Shown one piece after another: positions 1 to 9,167 of a stretch of DNA of 64,000 nucleotides (position 1 is the first letter of the stretch; each line of letters begins with the position of its first letter). Source of the stretch: Flavobacterium salmonis (GTDB lineage Bacteria; Bacteroidota; Bacteroidia; Flavobacteriales; Flavobacteriaceae); contig NZ_CAIJDP010000062.1 of NCBI RefSeq assembly GCF_903819435.1, forward strand, positions 1 through 64,000, written 5' to 3'. A program made the translations under genes and the position numbers. Below the pieces are notes generated by a model. That model made no database searches and had not been told where the DNA came from. It worked only from the letters and a program-made list of their open reading frames with translations.

Positions 1-109
1 TAATCTGCAGTTGCTTATTGAGAATTTGCCATCTGCCCAACAGGTTTTATTGGTAAAGGTGGTTTTGGACAATGGTTACCAGACTACAAAAAAGGTAGTC
101 TTTAATTAA
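1..109 (+). CDS. C-terminal end of a T9SS-sorted surface protein (partial)
   Basis: Only the last 35 codons and the stop are in the window, with the first complete codon at base 2. The residues are the end of a type A T9SS sorting domain and are identical to the C-terminus of the next gene, ending at 3812. The nucleotide match (1-130 against 3704-3833) continues past the stop codon, so the two genes are recent tandem paralogues or have been homogenised by gene conversion. Its exported domains lie outside the window. Confidence 0.8.
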   Translation, partial: NLQLLIENLPSAQQVLLVKVVLDNGYQTTKKVVFN

Positions 110-130
110 GATAACAGGGTAATAAAATTA

Positions 131-163
131 AAAATCCGATAGCGAAAGCTGTCGTATTTTTTT
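131..163 (+). terminator. Rho-independent terminator after the partial surface-protein gene
   Basis: A stem with a GAAA tetraloop is followed by a run of T. It is a diverged copy of the terminator at 3833-3867. Most stem differences keep a Watson-Crick or G-T pair, with one C/T mismatch. Confidence 0.7.
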
Positions 164-177
164 GATTCGTTCCTAAG

Positions 178-358
178 AACCTGAGTTCGATTATTCAATA
201 ATTTGTTATTTATTAGATATTCTGCAAGGTTTTTTAACCTTGTAGGTATAAATACTGATGAAGATACCTACATGGTCTCCAAAAAGACCTTGCAGGAACA
301 TTAACTGATATAATTTATTTGTAAACAAATTTTGTGCTGTCTTAATCGAACTCAGGTT
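178..358. repeat. MITE-like element with 16-bp perfect terminal inverted repeats
   Basis: AACCTGAGTTCGATTA (178-193) is perfectly inverted at 343-358. The flanks 175-177 and 359-361 are both AAG, which could be a 3-bp target duplication. The interior carries its own long hairpin (222-295) and no open reading frame. The size of about 180 bp, the terminal repeats and the lack of coding sequence fit a non-autonomous transposable element. That is an inference, since no second full copy or transposase is in the window. Confidence 0.5.
222..295. repeat. Long imperfect hairpin inside the MITE-like element
   Basis: CTGCAAGGT (222-230) pairs with ACCTTGCAG (287-295), and the strand up to base 249 pairs with 264-278 around GTAGGTAT/ATACCTAC. 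The result is an imperfect stem of roughly 28 bp around a loop of about 14 bases. It could form a cruciform or an RNA stem. It is too long, and lacks a T-tract, to be an ordinary terminator. Confidence 0.5.
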
Positions 359-698
359 AAGAGTATTAATCCAAAACAAAGTTTATTAAGGTGCTTTTGC
401 CAGATTACTAGACTTTTATAAGTATAAATGCGTTTTTACTTACAAATTTTTAATTCTCTAAGACTAGAGAAAAGTATTACATCGAGTATTTATGCCTTTA
501 ATCGGATTTGCTTTTTTTGAGGTAAAAAAAATACAACAGAACTGCTATTTTTGCCCATTATTATACTTAATCTCAAGAATGTAAGGTTGATTTTCTTATG
601 TATTTAATAGATAAGAGTTGAAAAATTAATCTTTTAATTCAAAACGGAAAGAATAAATTAATTGCCCAACAACAAATTTAACTAAAATAACCTGCTAC
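359..698. other. Intergenic region upstream of the 1037-residue surface protein
   Basis: AT-rich sequence with no open reading frame of note and no clear RNA gene. It probably holds the promoter of the gene starting at 699, but no convincing TTG/TAnnTTTG pair with correct spacing was identified. Confidence 0.4.
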
Positions 699-3600
699 AT
701 GATTCAAAAATCACTTTTGATTCTGCGTCCTTTGTTATTAAAGACCGCTCTCTTGTTTTTTTTATTTATTACTTCTAAATGTTTAAGTCAGACTACAGTT
801 AACCGAATTTATACTGATTGGAATGGATACTGGACCTCTAATGCTGCTACGGGAGTAAATAATCAGCCCAATACTGAAAACAATCTTCTGGCATTTCAAT
901 GGAACGGGAAAACGTATGCAACCGGTGCTAATAATGCGGCTTTAACAGCTCATTCTGTTGTTTTTGAAAACTCTCTTTTTAGAGCTTTAAAAATTCAGTC
1001 TTTAGAATATACCTCCGCGACTTATTTTTTGCAAGGTTCTATGATTGATGGCTCTTTAACAAACAGGGTTTTAACTCCTCCGCTTTCGGGTCCTGCCTCT
1101 GTTCCTGCCGAGCTGGCTTCAAGACTTACTGACGGTATTAATGGTCTCGCTTTAGGAACCGGAATTGCCAATATAAAAGCAGCTTCTGCTTCATTTAAAG
1201 TGGGTACAAATAATGTTTTATTGAGTGCTATTGGAGATAATATACCGGATATTATTGTTACTCAGGTGGCTCAGCCAAATTCAAATGTAGATAAATTTAG
1301 ATTTGTAGACAGCAATGATGTTACGGTTGGAGTTCCCGTAAACGTTAACTTTGCTTCTATTTCGGTAATGGGAAGTTACCGATTAGATTTGTTTAATGCG
1401 AATAATGGAACACCTGCTTCTGGTTTTACTGCAAATGATGTCCGTGATATCAGAGTATTGGCTATTGACTTAACTTCTTTTGGTATTACATCAGCGAATG
1501 TTGGTCTGATTGATAAGTTTGTCGTTGATTTTTCGGGAGATTCAGATTGTGCTTTTATTGCGTTTAACAAAAATTCATTAAAAACAGCTGAAGTTTCTTT
1601 GGTAAAAAAAGCCTCTATGACAGGATGTGGTGTAGTGGGAAGTGTAATTCAGTATACTTTTGAAGTTACCAATACAGGAGAAGTTCCTTTAACAAACTTA
1701 AGTGTTACCGATCCGAAGATAGGAACAATATCAGGATCGCCAATAGCTTCTTTGGCTGTGGGTGCCACTGCTATTTTAACCGCAAATTATACAGTTACAG
1801 CGGCAGATGTTAGTTTAGGAAGAGTTATTAATACTGCAAAAGTTATTGCAATCGATCCATCATTAAATACAGTTGAAGATATCTCAGGTCAGACCAATGG
1901 TGATGATATCCCCACTTCTATTAATTTATTAAATCCACCTATCATTGGCACGGTAAAAAATATTACCTGTAATTCATTAGGAACTATTAATTTAAGTGAT
2001 TTACCTTCTACAGGTAGCTGGACATTAGAGAGAAATCCCGGAGGTATTACTTCAACAGGTACAGGATCTACAACCACAGTATCTGGTTTGGCGATAGGAA
2101 CGTATAGTTTTAGGGTAACGAATAGTACAGGATGTAAATCTCCTTCCACAGCTACTATTTCAATTTCAGGTCAGACTACAAATACGTGGGATGGAAGCAC
2201 CTGGTCAACAGGCTCAGTACCGACTTTAGATCAAAATATTGTTTTTACCGGAAATTATCCTCCGGCTGTAGATCCTAATGTTGATTTAAATGGTTGTACT
2301 TGTCTGGTTTCGGGTAGCAGTACTAAAGTTACCATAAAATCAGGTCGTACTTTGACTGTTACAAATTGGGTAAATGTAGCTACTAATGAAAATTTAATTT
2401 TTGAAAACAATGCGAGTTTAATGCAAACGACCAATGCTGTGAATTCAGGAGCTATTGTTTACAAACGTACTTCATTTCCGATGAAGAATTTCGATGCTAC
2501 TTATTGGTCATCACCTGTAGTTGGACAAACCTTGGTTGGTTTATCTCCTAACACTTTGTCAGATAAGTATATTGCCTATTACGACAGTGCCTGGAAAACA
2601 GAAGCCCGTACCAATGTAATGAAACCAGGAATTGGTTACGCTATCAGGGTTCCTAAACCTAATTATTGGCCTATACCAACGGCTCCTACTTATGCCCAGC
2701 CTGTTGAGTTTAAAGGAGTACCTAATAATGGGAATATTACCAGCAGTCAGGCTGTTACAGCAGGGAAATATTACCTGATCGGAAACCCATATCCTTCAGC
2801 ACTTGATGCAAGGGAGTTTTTATATTCTAATGCCAATAACAATGCAGTTTTAAACGGGACTATCTACTTTTGGACACATAATACGGGTATTTCACCAAGT
2901 GGAGGCAAATATGTATACAGTTCAAATGATTATGCTTCGTTTAATGCAACAGGAGGTACTGCTACCACAGGTGCGAACAATGCCATCCCTTCTGGTTACA
3001 TAGCAGCGGGACAATCGTTTATGGCAAGTGCAAAAGCAAATGGAACTGTTCAGTTTGATAATTCAATGCGAGTTGGGGGAGCTGATAATGCACAATTCTT
3101 CAAACCCGGTAAAAGTTCAAAATCAACAGGCTTCGAGAGCCACCGTTTGTGGCTTAATATGACCAATTCAGGCGGAGCTTTTAAACAAACCCTGATAGGC
3201 TATGTTGAGGGTGCAACCAATAGTTATGATGTTAATTTTGATGGAGAGACTTTTGATGGCAATACGTATATCGATTTCTACAGTGTCAATACAACCAATA
3301 AGCTGACTATCCAGGGCCGTGCCTTGCCCTTTACCAATACAGATTTGGTTCCTTTAGGATATCGCTCTACCATTGCGGGGGACTTTACCATTTCAATTGA
3401 TAAGGCCGATGGCAATTTAGCATCCCAAAGGGTTTACCTTGAAGATAAGCAAACCGGTACGATAAACGAATTAACGGCAGGTAATTATGTCTTTACCACA
3501 AAAGCAGGAACCTTCAATGATCGGTTTGTATTGCGTTATAGTGCCAATACACTGGGTACGGGTGATTTTGAAGTGGCAGATGATGCAGTTTGGGTTAAGA

Positions 3601-3812
3601 TTGCCAACAAAACCGTTAGTGTAAATTCAACATCAGAAAACATAGATAAGGTATTTATCTATGATCTTTCAGGCAAACAATTGTATGTGAAAAAGGATGT
3701 AAATAATCTGCAGTTGCTTATTGAGAATTTGCCATCTGCCCAACAGGTTTTATTGGTAAAGGTGGTTTTGGACAATGGTTACCAGACTACAAAAAAGGTA
3801 GTCTTTAATTAA
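699..3812 (+). CDS. T9SS type A cargo, surface protein with DUF11-like domain
   Basis: A 1037-residue exported protein. Residues 1-31 form a signal peptide ending around CLSQ. A Ser/Thr/Asn-rich globular region follows, then a DUF11-like beta-sandwich at about 290-395 (motif FEVTNTGEVPLTNLSVTD) and an Ig-like segment to about 490. The last 60-70 residues are a type A T9SS sorting domain (VFIYDLSGKQLY ... TTKKVVFN). From about residue 500 onward it shares a module with the next gene (WSSPV, LIGNPYPSA, FWTHNT, DEKSxxFxDNMR-like blocks). It should cross the outer membrane by T9SS and be surface-anchored or released. The function of the ectodomain is not recognised; adhesion is a guess. ATG start, with the signal peptide directly following. 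Confidence 0.88.
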   Translation: MIQKSLLILRPLLLKTALLFFLFITSKCLSQTTVNRIYTDWNGYWTSNAATGVNNQPNTENNLLAFQWNGKTYATGANNAALTAHSVVFENSLFRALKIQSLEYTSATYFLQGSMIDGSLTNRVLTPPLSGPASVPAELASRLTDGINGLALGTGIANIKAASASFKVGTNNVLLSAIGDNIPDIIVTQVAQPNSNVDKFRFVDSNDVTVGVPVNVNFASISVMGSYRLDLFNANNGTPASGFTANDVRDIRVLAIDLTSFGITSANVGLIDKFVVDFSGDSDCAFIAFNKNSLKTAEVSLVKKASMTGCGVVGSVIQYTFEVTNTGEVPLTNLSVTDPKIGTISGSPIASLAVGATAILTANYTVTAADVSLGRVINTAKVIAIDPSLNTVEDISGQTNGDDIPTSINLLNPPIIGTVKNITCNSLGTINLSDLPSTGSWTLERNPGGITSTGTGSTTTVSGLAIGTYSFRVTNSTGCKSPSTATISISGQTTNTWDGSTWSTGSVPTLDQNIVFTGNYPPAVDPNVDLNGCTCLVSGSSTKVTIKSGRTLTVTNWVNVATNENLIFENNASLMQTTNAVNSGAIVYKRTSFPMKNFDATYWSSPVVGQTLVGLSPNTLSDKYIAYYDSAWKTEARTNVMKPGIGYAIRVPKPNYWPIPTAPTYAQPVEFKGVPNNGNITSSQAVTAGKYYLIGNPYPSALDAREFLYSNANNNAVLNGTIYFWTHNTGISPSGGKYVYSSNDYASFNATGGTATTGANNAIPSGYIAAGQSFMASAKANGTVQFDNSMRVGGADNAQFFKPGKSSKSTGFESHRLWLNMTNSGGAFKQTLIGYVEGATNSYDVNFDGETFDGNTYIDFYSVNTTNKLTIQGRALPFTNTDLVPLGYRSTIAGDFTISIDKADGNLASQRVYLEDKQTGTINELTAGNYVFTTKAGTFNDRFVLRYSANTLGTGDFEVADDAVWVKIANKTVSVNSTSENIDKVFIYDLSGKQLYVKKDVNNLQLLIENLPSAQQVLLVKVVLDNGYQTTKKVVFN

Positions 3813-3832
3813 GATAACAGGGTAATAAAATT

Positions 3833-3867
3833 AAAAAATCCGATAGCGAAAGTTATCGGATTTTTTT
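3833..3867 (+). terminator. Rho-independent terminator after the 1037-residue surface protein
   Basis: AAAAATCCGATA (ending at 3845) pairs with TATCGGATTTTT (from 3854) around a GAAA-containing loop, followed by a T-tract. It is homologous to the hairpin at 131-163. Confidence 0.85.
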
Positions 3868-4001
3868 GGTTTTGAAAGAAAGTTTGATCATGTACATAAA
3901 TCACTAAATGTGGGTATTGTGGCAAGTTAAGGATAAATATAAATTGCGTGTAAATTCTTATTAATTGTAAAAAAATATCATCTAACTAAATTGTTTTTAT
4001 T

Positions 4002-7000
4002 TTGAAATTAAAATTACATTATCTGCCTATAATTCTATTCTTCTTTTTATTAAATAATAGTAATGCCCAACAGGGAAAATTAGATACAACGTTTAACAGT
4101 TATGATAATGGCACCAATGGAGATGGGTTTGATAATGCCATAAGAACCACATCTATGCAAACGGATGGCAATTTAATTGTAGGAGGTGATTTTTTAAATT
4201 TTAATGGAAAACCACTTTCTTATTTGACACGATTAAAAACAGACGGGTCTGTAGATACCGATTTTGACACAGGTTCGGGCTTTAATGGGAAAATATATTC
4301 ATCTTATATTCAGTCTGATGGAAAAATCATTATTGGAGGGAATTTTACCAGTTATAATGGAGAAAATGCAGGTAGATTGATTCGTTTAAATAGTGACGGC
4401 TCTCACGATACTACTTTTAATACATCATTAGGCGCAAGTTCAGGTATAATAAATCAGATTGTAACACAGTCAGATGGGAAAATTATTATTGTTGGAAGTT
4501 TTACAAAATATAATGGCATTACAGTAAACAGGATTGCCCGAATTTTGCCTGATGGAAATTTAGATGCCGGATTTTTAACCGGTTCCGGAGCTCCTTCAAA
4601 TATCAATTGTGTTGAAATCCAGTCAGATGGTAAAATTATTTTAGCAGGCAATTTTATTAAGTTTAATGGTGTTGATGTGAACCGAATTACCCGTTTAAAT
4701 CCTGATGGAAGTACAGATATTACTTTTAATGTTGGAAGTGGTTTTGATAACGATATTCATGCAATGTCTTTGCAGCCGAATGGTAAAATTATTCTGGGTG
4801 GAGAATTTACAGGTTATAATGGAAACACAGCAAACAGAATTATCCGATTACATCCGGATGGAACTCCAGATACGACTTTTTTGTCAGGAACAGGTTTGAA
4901 TAATGGTATTGTATATGTTATAAAAACTGATACTTCAGGAAATATAATGTTGGGAGGTTCTTTTACAGATTTATATAATGGATTAGATGTAAACAGATTA
5001 ATGCTCTTAAATCCTGACGGAATCATTAAACCTGATTTTGATATAGGCAATGGTCCAGGTTCTGCATCGGTATACAGTTTGGCTAATTCTTCTGAAGGAG
5101 GGTGGTATATCGGTGGTTCATTTTCAGTTTTTGATTCTCAAAATCAGGGTAAGTTAGCTAAAATTGATGCAAATGGAATCCATGACATTAGTTATTTATC
5201 GGCAGGAGTTGGGTTTGATAATTCCGTTTTAAAAGTATTGCCATTATCAGATAACAGAACAATGGTTTTTGGTAATTTTTCCAGATTTAATGGTGTTCCT
5301 TCTTCAAGAATTGCCCGCATTCTGCCAGATGGAAATTTGGATATTACCTTTAATTCTGCTCAGACAAATGCTAATAATAGTATAAAAACAGCAGCACAGC
5401 AATCAGATGGCAAAATAATCATTGGCGGAAATTTTACAAGTTACAACAGTACAACATCCAACCGTATTGCCCGCATTTTACCTGATGGAAGTTTAGACAA
5501 CAGTTTTGTTTCCGGGATTGGTTTCAATGGTCAGGTAGTATCAGTAGCAATTCAATCAGATCAAAAAATATTGGTAGCAGGAAATTTTACGAAATACAAC
5601 GGTGTTACATTTGGCCGGGTCGTAAGACTTATGCCGAACGGAACAATTGATGGTAGCTTTAATACTGTTGTTGGTGCAAATGGAGCTATTGACATAATAT
5701 TAGTTCAGCCTGACGGAAAAATTATCTTAGGAGGAAGATTTGATATGTTTAACGGAACAGGATATTCCAGATTAGTACGATTAAATACTGATGGAAGTAT
5801 AGACAGTAGTTTTTCTGTAGGTGCCGGATTCGATAAAAATGTATATGCACTTAATCTCCAATCTGACGGTAAAATTATTGTGGGCGGCTCTTTCTTAAAC
5901 TATAATGGTGTTTCAAAAAGACGAATCCTGCGACTCAATTCAAACGGAACGTTAGACACAACTTTTGATTCAGGAACTGGTTTTAGTAATGGTGATGTGC
6001 GAAGTATTTTGATACAGTCCGATGACAGAATTTTAGCAGGAGGAGCTTTTTCTGGAAATTATAACGGAATAGCTTCTTTACGCTTATTACGTTTATCTTC
6101 AAATGGTATTTATGACTCTTCATTTTCAGTAAGTCTTAATAGTACCTTATATACAATGGAAATTACCGCAGATAACAAACTGATAATAGGAGGGAACTTT
6201 AATTCGGTTTCAGGAGTTGCCAAACATCGGGTTGCTCGTTTAAAATTGTGCACTGATAGTTCAAGATGGAATGGTTCCTGGTCTAATGGATCTCCATCTG
6301 AGGGAAAAGAACTAGTTTTTGAAGAAGATTATTTGTTTTCAGCTTCGGTAAATGCATGTAGTTGCAGTATCAATTCGGCTAAGACAGTGACAATTTCAAG
6401 CGGAAAAACTTTGGGATTGAGTTTCAATTATTCAGGAAACGGAATTTTAGTTTTAGAAGATACTGCTTCGTTGTATCAATCAGATGATGAAATGGTTAAT
6501 ACAGGAATTATTCATCTTAAGCGAAAAACGACTCCTATTCGAAAATTTGATTACACTTGTTGGTCTTCTCCTGTTGAAAATCATAGATTGATAGATGTTT
6601 CTCCGGATACATTATCAGATAAATTTTTCTCTTTTGATGCTATTTTAAGAAAATGGGCAGGAGAAGTTCCGACAAACATAATGACAGTTGGCAAAGGGTA
6701 TATTATTCGGGGACCACAAAATTTCTCTTCTACAGTTCCTGAAAAATATGAAGCTATTTTTAAAGGCATACCGGTCAACGGAAAAATTACAATTCCGCTT
6801 GGCACTCCCGGTAACTCAAATTTAATTGGCAATCCATATCCTTCTGCAATTAATGCAGATTCTTTTTTAATAGATAATGCAGAAAATATAGAAGGATCAC
6901 TTTATTTCTGGACGCACAATACAGCGCTTACCAATAATAAATACAATACAAACGATTATGCGGTTTATAATTTATTGGGAGGTGTAGGGACAAGATCTTC

Positions 7001-7844
7001 GGTATCTTCGGGACAAAATGAAACTGAACCGGACGGTAAAATTGCTTCGGGACAATCTTTTTTTGTAACAGGCTTAGTTGAGGGAGAAAAAGTGAAATTT
7101 GATGATAACATGCGAATCATAGAACAAAATTCCTCTTTTTTTAAACCGGCTAAAACTATTGAAAAAAAGAAAATAATAGAAAAAAACAGAATCTGGCTCA
7201 ATCTGACCAGTGAAGAAAATTTTTTTAAACAGCTTTTAGTCGGTTATATTGAGGGTGCTACCAATAGTTATGATTTGTTTTTTGACGGAGAGTCTTTGGA
7301 TGAAAATAGATATATTAATTTTTATAGCTATAACGAAGGTAAAAATTGGGTTATTCAGGGCAGACAATTTCCTTTTCATTCAGATGAAGTTACTTTGGGG
7401 TACAAAACAGAAATCAATGGAAATTTTACAATAAGTATTGATCATTTAGATGAAAGTTTTATTGGGCAATCAGTTTATCTGGAAGATAAAGAAAAAAAGA
7501 TTCTGCATAATTTAAATGATGGATCCTATAGCTTTTCAACAGACAAAGGAATTTTTAATAGTCGTTTTGTTTTAAAATTTTCAGATAACACATTGCAGAC
7601 CAAGGAATTTTCGATAAATAAAAAAGGTCTCGTTATTTACCAAAAGAAGGGACAATTAGTTATAGAATCAGAAGGCTCAAATATTCAAAAAATTGAAGCT
7701 TTTGATATTTTGGGGAAATTGATTTTAGAGCAAAACACCAATCAAAATTCCATAATAATTTCTAATCTGAAGCCCAAAAATCAGATTCTGATTTTTAAAA
7801 TTAAAACTGAAAATAAGCTGGAAACTAAAAAGATAATCTATTAA
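4002..7844 (+). CDS. Delta-60 repeat surface protein with T9SS type A sorting domain
   Basis: A 1280-residue exported protein. The start is TTG, because the signal peptide (KLKLHYLPIILFFFLL ... NAQ) begins at once and no ATG precedes it. Residues about 30-745 are some 14 tandem units of about 50 residues with the delta-60 repeat pattern (QSDGKIIIGGNFTSYNG ... RLxxDGSxDxTF), which predicts a beta-propeller-like or extended beta fold. From about residue 750 the protein is homologous to the C-terminal half of the preceding gene. It ends in a T9SS sorting domain (IEAFDILGKLILEQ ... KKIIY). It is convergent with the next gene and overlaps it by 20 bp. The role is unknown: a surface protein of adhesin or scaffold type. 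Confidence 0.87.
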   Translation: MKLKLHYLPIILFFFLLNNSNAQQGKLDTTFNSYDNGTNGDGFDNAIRTTSMQTDGNLIVGGDFLNFNGKPLSYLTRLKTDGSVDTDFDTGSGFNGKIYSSYIQSDGKIIIGGNFTSYNGENAGRLIRLNSDGSHDTTFNTSLGASSGIINQIVTQSDGKIIIVGSFTKYNGITVNRIARILPDGNLDAGFLTGSGAPSNINCVEIQSDGKIILAGNFIKFNGVDVNRITRLNPDGSTDITFNVGSGFDNDIHAMSLQPNGKIILGGEFTGYNGNTANRIIRLHPDGTPDTTFLSGTGLNNGIVYVIKTDTSGNIMLGGSFTDLYNGLDVNRLMLLNPDGIIKPDFDIGNGPGSASVYSLANSSEGGWYIGGSFSVFDSQNQGKLAKIDANGIHDISYLSAGVGFDNSVLKVLPLSDNRTMVFGNFSRFNGVPSSRIARILPDGNLDITFNSAQTNANNSIKTAAQQSDGKIIIGGNFTSYNSTTSNRIARILPDGSLDNSFVSGIGFNGQVVSVAIQSDQKILVAGNFTKYNGVTFGRVVRLMPNGTIDGSFNTVVGANGAIDIILVQPDGKIILGGRFDMFNGTGYSRLVRLNTDGSIDSSFSVGAGFDKNVYALNLQSDGKIIVGGSFLNYNGVSKRRILRLNSNGTLDTTFDSGTGFSNGDVRSILIQSDDRILAGGAFSGNYNGIASLRLLRLSSNGIYDSSFSVSLNSTLYTMEITADNKLIIGGNFNSVSGVAKHRVARLKLCTDSSRWNGSWSNGSPSEGKELVFEEDYLFSASVNACSCSINSAKTVTISSGKTLGLSFNYSGNGILVLEDTASLYQSDDEMVNTGIIHLKRKTTPIRKFDYTCWSSPVENHRLIDVSPDTLSDKFFSFDAILRKWAGEVPTNIMTVGKGYIIRGPQNFSSTVPEKYEAIFKGIPVNGKITIPLGTPGNSNLIGNPYPSAINADSFLIDNAENIEGSLYFWTHNTALTNNKYNTNDYAVYNLLGGVGTRSSVSSGQNETEPDGKIASGQSFFVTGLVEGEKVKFDDNMRIIEQNSSFFKPAKTIEKKKIIEKNRIWLNLTSEENFFKQLLVGYIEGATNSYDLFFDGESLDENRYINFYSYNEGKNWVIQGRQFPFHSDEVTLGYKTEINGNFTISIDHLDESFIGQSVYLEDKEKKILHNLNDGSYSFSTDKGIFNSRFVLKFSDNTLQTKEFSINKKGLVIYQKKGQLVIESEGSNIQKIEAFDILGKLILEQNTNQNSIIISNLKPKNQILIFKIKTENKLETKKIIY

Positions 7845-8706
7845 TTTCATTACGCAAATTTTTATTTGTGTTTTGAATTGCTTTTTCATTTTTATAATCT
7901 ATCCATTTTTGACCTTTGAATTTTCGCATCAAAATATCAAAATGGCGCATGATCAAAACATTGTAAGCCGCTTTTGATAAATGGGTAATGTTTTTAGGAA
8001 ATGAGCGTAAACTCATAGAAAATCCTGGAGTTAAATATTTCATATAGTGCCAGTAACCTTCCGGCATATATAACATTTGACCATGTTTTAGATTTGTAAT
8101 GTAACCTTCGGCATTTTTCAAAGCGGGAAATTTATCATAATCCGGATTGTCAAAATCAATGTCTTCTCTCGAAATTAAAGCGTGAGGAACTTTATACATG
8201 TATTTTGACTGATCCGGAGGAAAAATCATGCACTGCTTTTCTCCATGAAAATGGAAATGCAGGATGTTAGAGTAATCAATGTCATAATGCATAAACACTT
8301 TAGAGTTTTCTCCGCCAAAAAACACCATAGGCAATTGTTTAACTAATTTTAGTCCAATATCAGGCCATAAAAAGTCATTTTTCAGAGCAGGTACATCTTT
8401 CATTAAGTTGTAAAGAAAAATTCGATAATTGGTAGGTTTTTCTTCCAGAAGATTAATGTAGTCACTCATTTTCATTGTGGTATGAGCTTCGTTAAATCCT
8501 TCTTCGTGATTAACGGGTCTGTCATCATACAAGGGTACGGTTTTGTAACCCGCTATTTCTTTAATATAGGACAATTTCCATTTATGGTAAGCAGGCCAGT
8601 CTTCTGTCAGTTCTTCAACAACAACCGGAATTTGTTTTTTTACATATTGGGAAATAAAATCAGATTTTGATATTTTCTTAACCCTTTCGATTTGTTTTAG
8701 TTTCAT
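7825..8706 (-). CDS. Cupin-like (JmjC/Cupin_8) Fe(II)/2-oxoglutarate-type oxygenase
   Basis: A 293-residue cytoplasmic protein with no signal peptide. The facial-triad motif HxD is at H140-D142 (FMHYDIDYS) and the distal histidine at H220 (PEGYWHYM). The HFHFHGEKQCMIFPP block is typical of the FIH-like Cupin_8 family. Such enzymes hydroxylate protein side chains or small molecules using iron, oxygen and 2-oxoglutarate; the substrate cannot be told here. The N-terminal stretch IPVVVEELTEDWPAYHKW is the usual family opening. The stop overlaps the end of the convergent surface-protein gene, and the gene stands alone. Confidence 0.82.
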   Translation of the reverse strand: MKLKQIERVKKISKSDFISQYVKKQIPVVVEELTEDWPAYHKWKLSYIKEIAGYKTVPLYDDRPVNHEEGFNEAHTTMKMSDYINLLEEKPTNYRIFLYNLMKDVPALKNDFLWPDIGLKLVKQLPMVFFGGENSKVFMHYDIDYSNILHFHFHGEKQCMIFPPDQSKYMYKVPHALISREDIDFDNPDYDKFPALKNAEGYITNLKHGQMLYMPEGYWHYMKYLTPGFSMSLRSFPKNITHLSKAAYNVLIMRHFDILMRKFKGQKWIDYKNEKAIQNTNKNLRNEINRLSF

Positions 8707-9167
8707 GTCTTATAAAAATTGTGTCTGACACTTGGCCAGACAGCAATTTAGAAATAGTATTGTACCTGAATTAACTCAATTGCTTAAATTTTTAACTTAA
8801 TCGAAACTTAAAGATTTAATAAATTAATCCTGTTGGATGAAATTAAAAAATTGGCAATCTGAGCAGAGTCGAAGTCTTTTAAGCCAAAAGCCTTTGACGA
8901 AGTTTATTCTGAATAAAGTCTAATTGTTTTAGGATGAAACAATTACTTGAATTATTAAATGATGTTTACTGCCAATTTTACAAATCGGATCTGTTTTTTC
9001 ATCAAATCAATTTTTATCAATTTCACTAATGAGTAAAGCTGAATGTTTCTGGTTGTAGAGTTCTGTAATAAAAAAGTTACACGGTTTTCTAAGCATGCGT
9101 TGTTTAAGTAATTTAAAATTCTATTTTTACAAAAAAATCTTACTTAATAATTAATGTAAAAATAGTT
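8707..9167. other. Divergent intergenic region upstream of the type VI island
   Basis: 461 bases without a gene. It must hold the promoter of the cupin gene (leftward) and of vgrG (rightward). An imperfect inverted pair TGTCTG ... CAGACA lies at 8719-8739, close to the cupin start. No terminator, tRNA or integration repeat was seen, so the left boundary of the island is not marked by an attachment site visible here. Confidence 0.5.
9100..9129 (+). promoter_or_regulatory. Candidate Bacteroidota promoter for vgrG
   Basis: TTG at 9100-9102 and TATTTTTA at 9122-9129 are separated by 19 bases. This matches the Bacteroidota pattern TTG-N19-TAnnTTTG apart from the last base, and lies about 40 bases before the vgrG ATG. 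Confidence 0.4.

Noticed and set aside
110..122. ATAACAGGGTAAT, resembling 13 of 18 bases of the I-SceI homing site (also at 3813-3825)
   Set aside because: Five bases of the recognition site are missing. The sequence is part of the duplicated 3' end of the surface-protein genes, and no homing endonuclease or intron is present.
4100..6240. Regular direct repeats that might suggest a CRISPR array
   Set aside because: They are in frame, about 150 bp apart, variable, and encode delta-60 repeats of one protein.
8860..8935. GAGCAGAGTCGAAGTC...GACGAAG stretch as an intergenic repeat
   Set aside because: Only partial self-complementarity and no second copy in the window.
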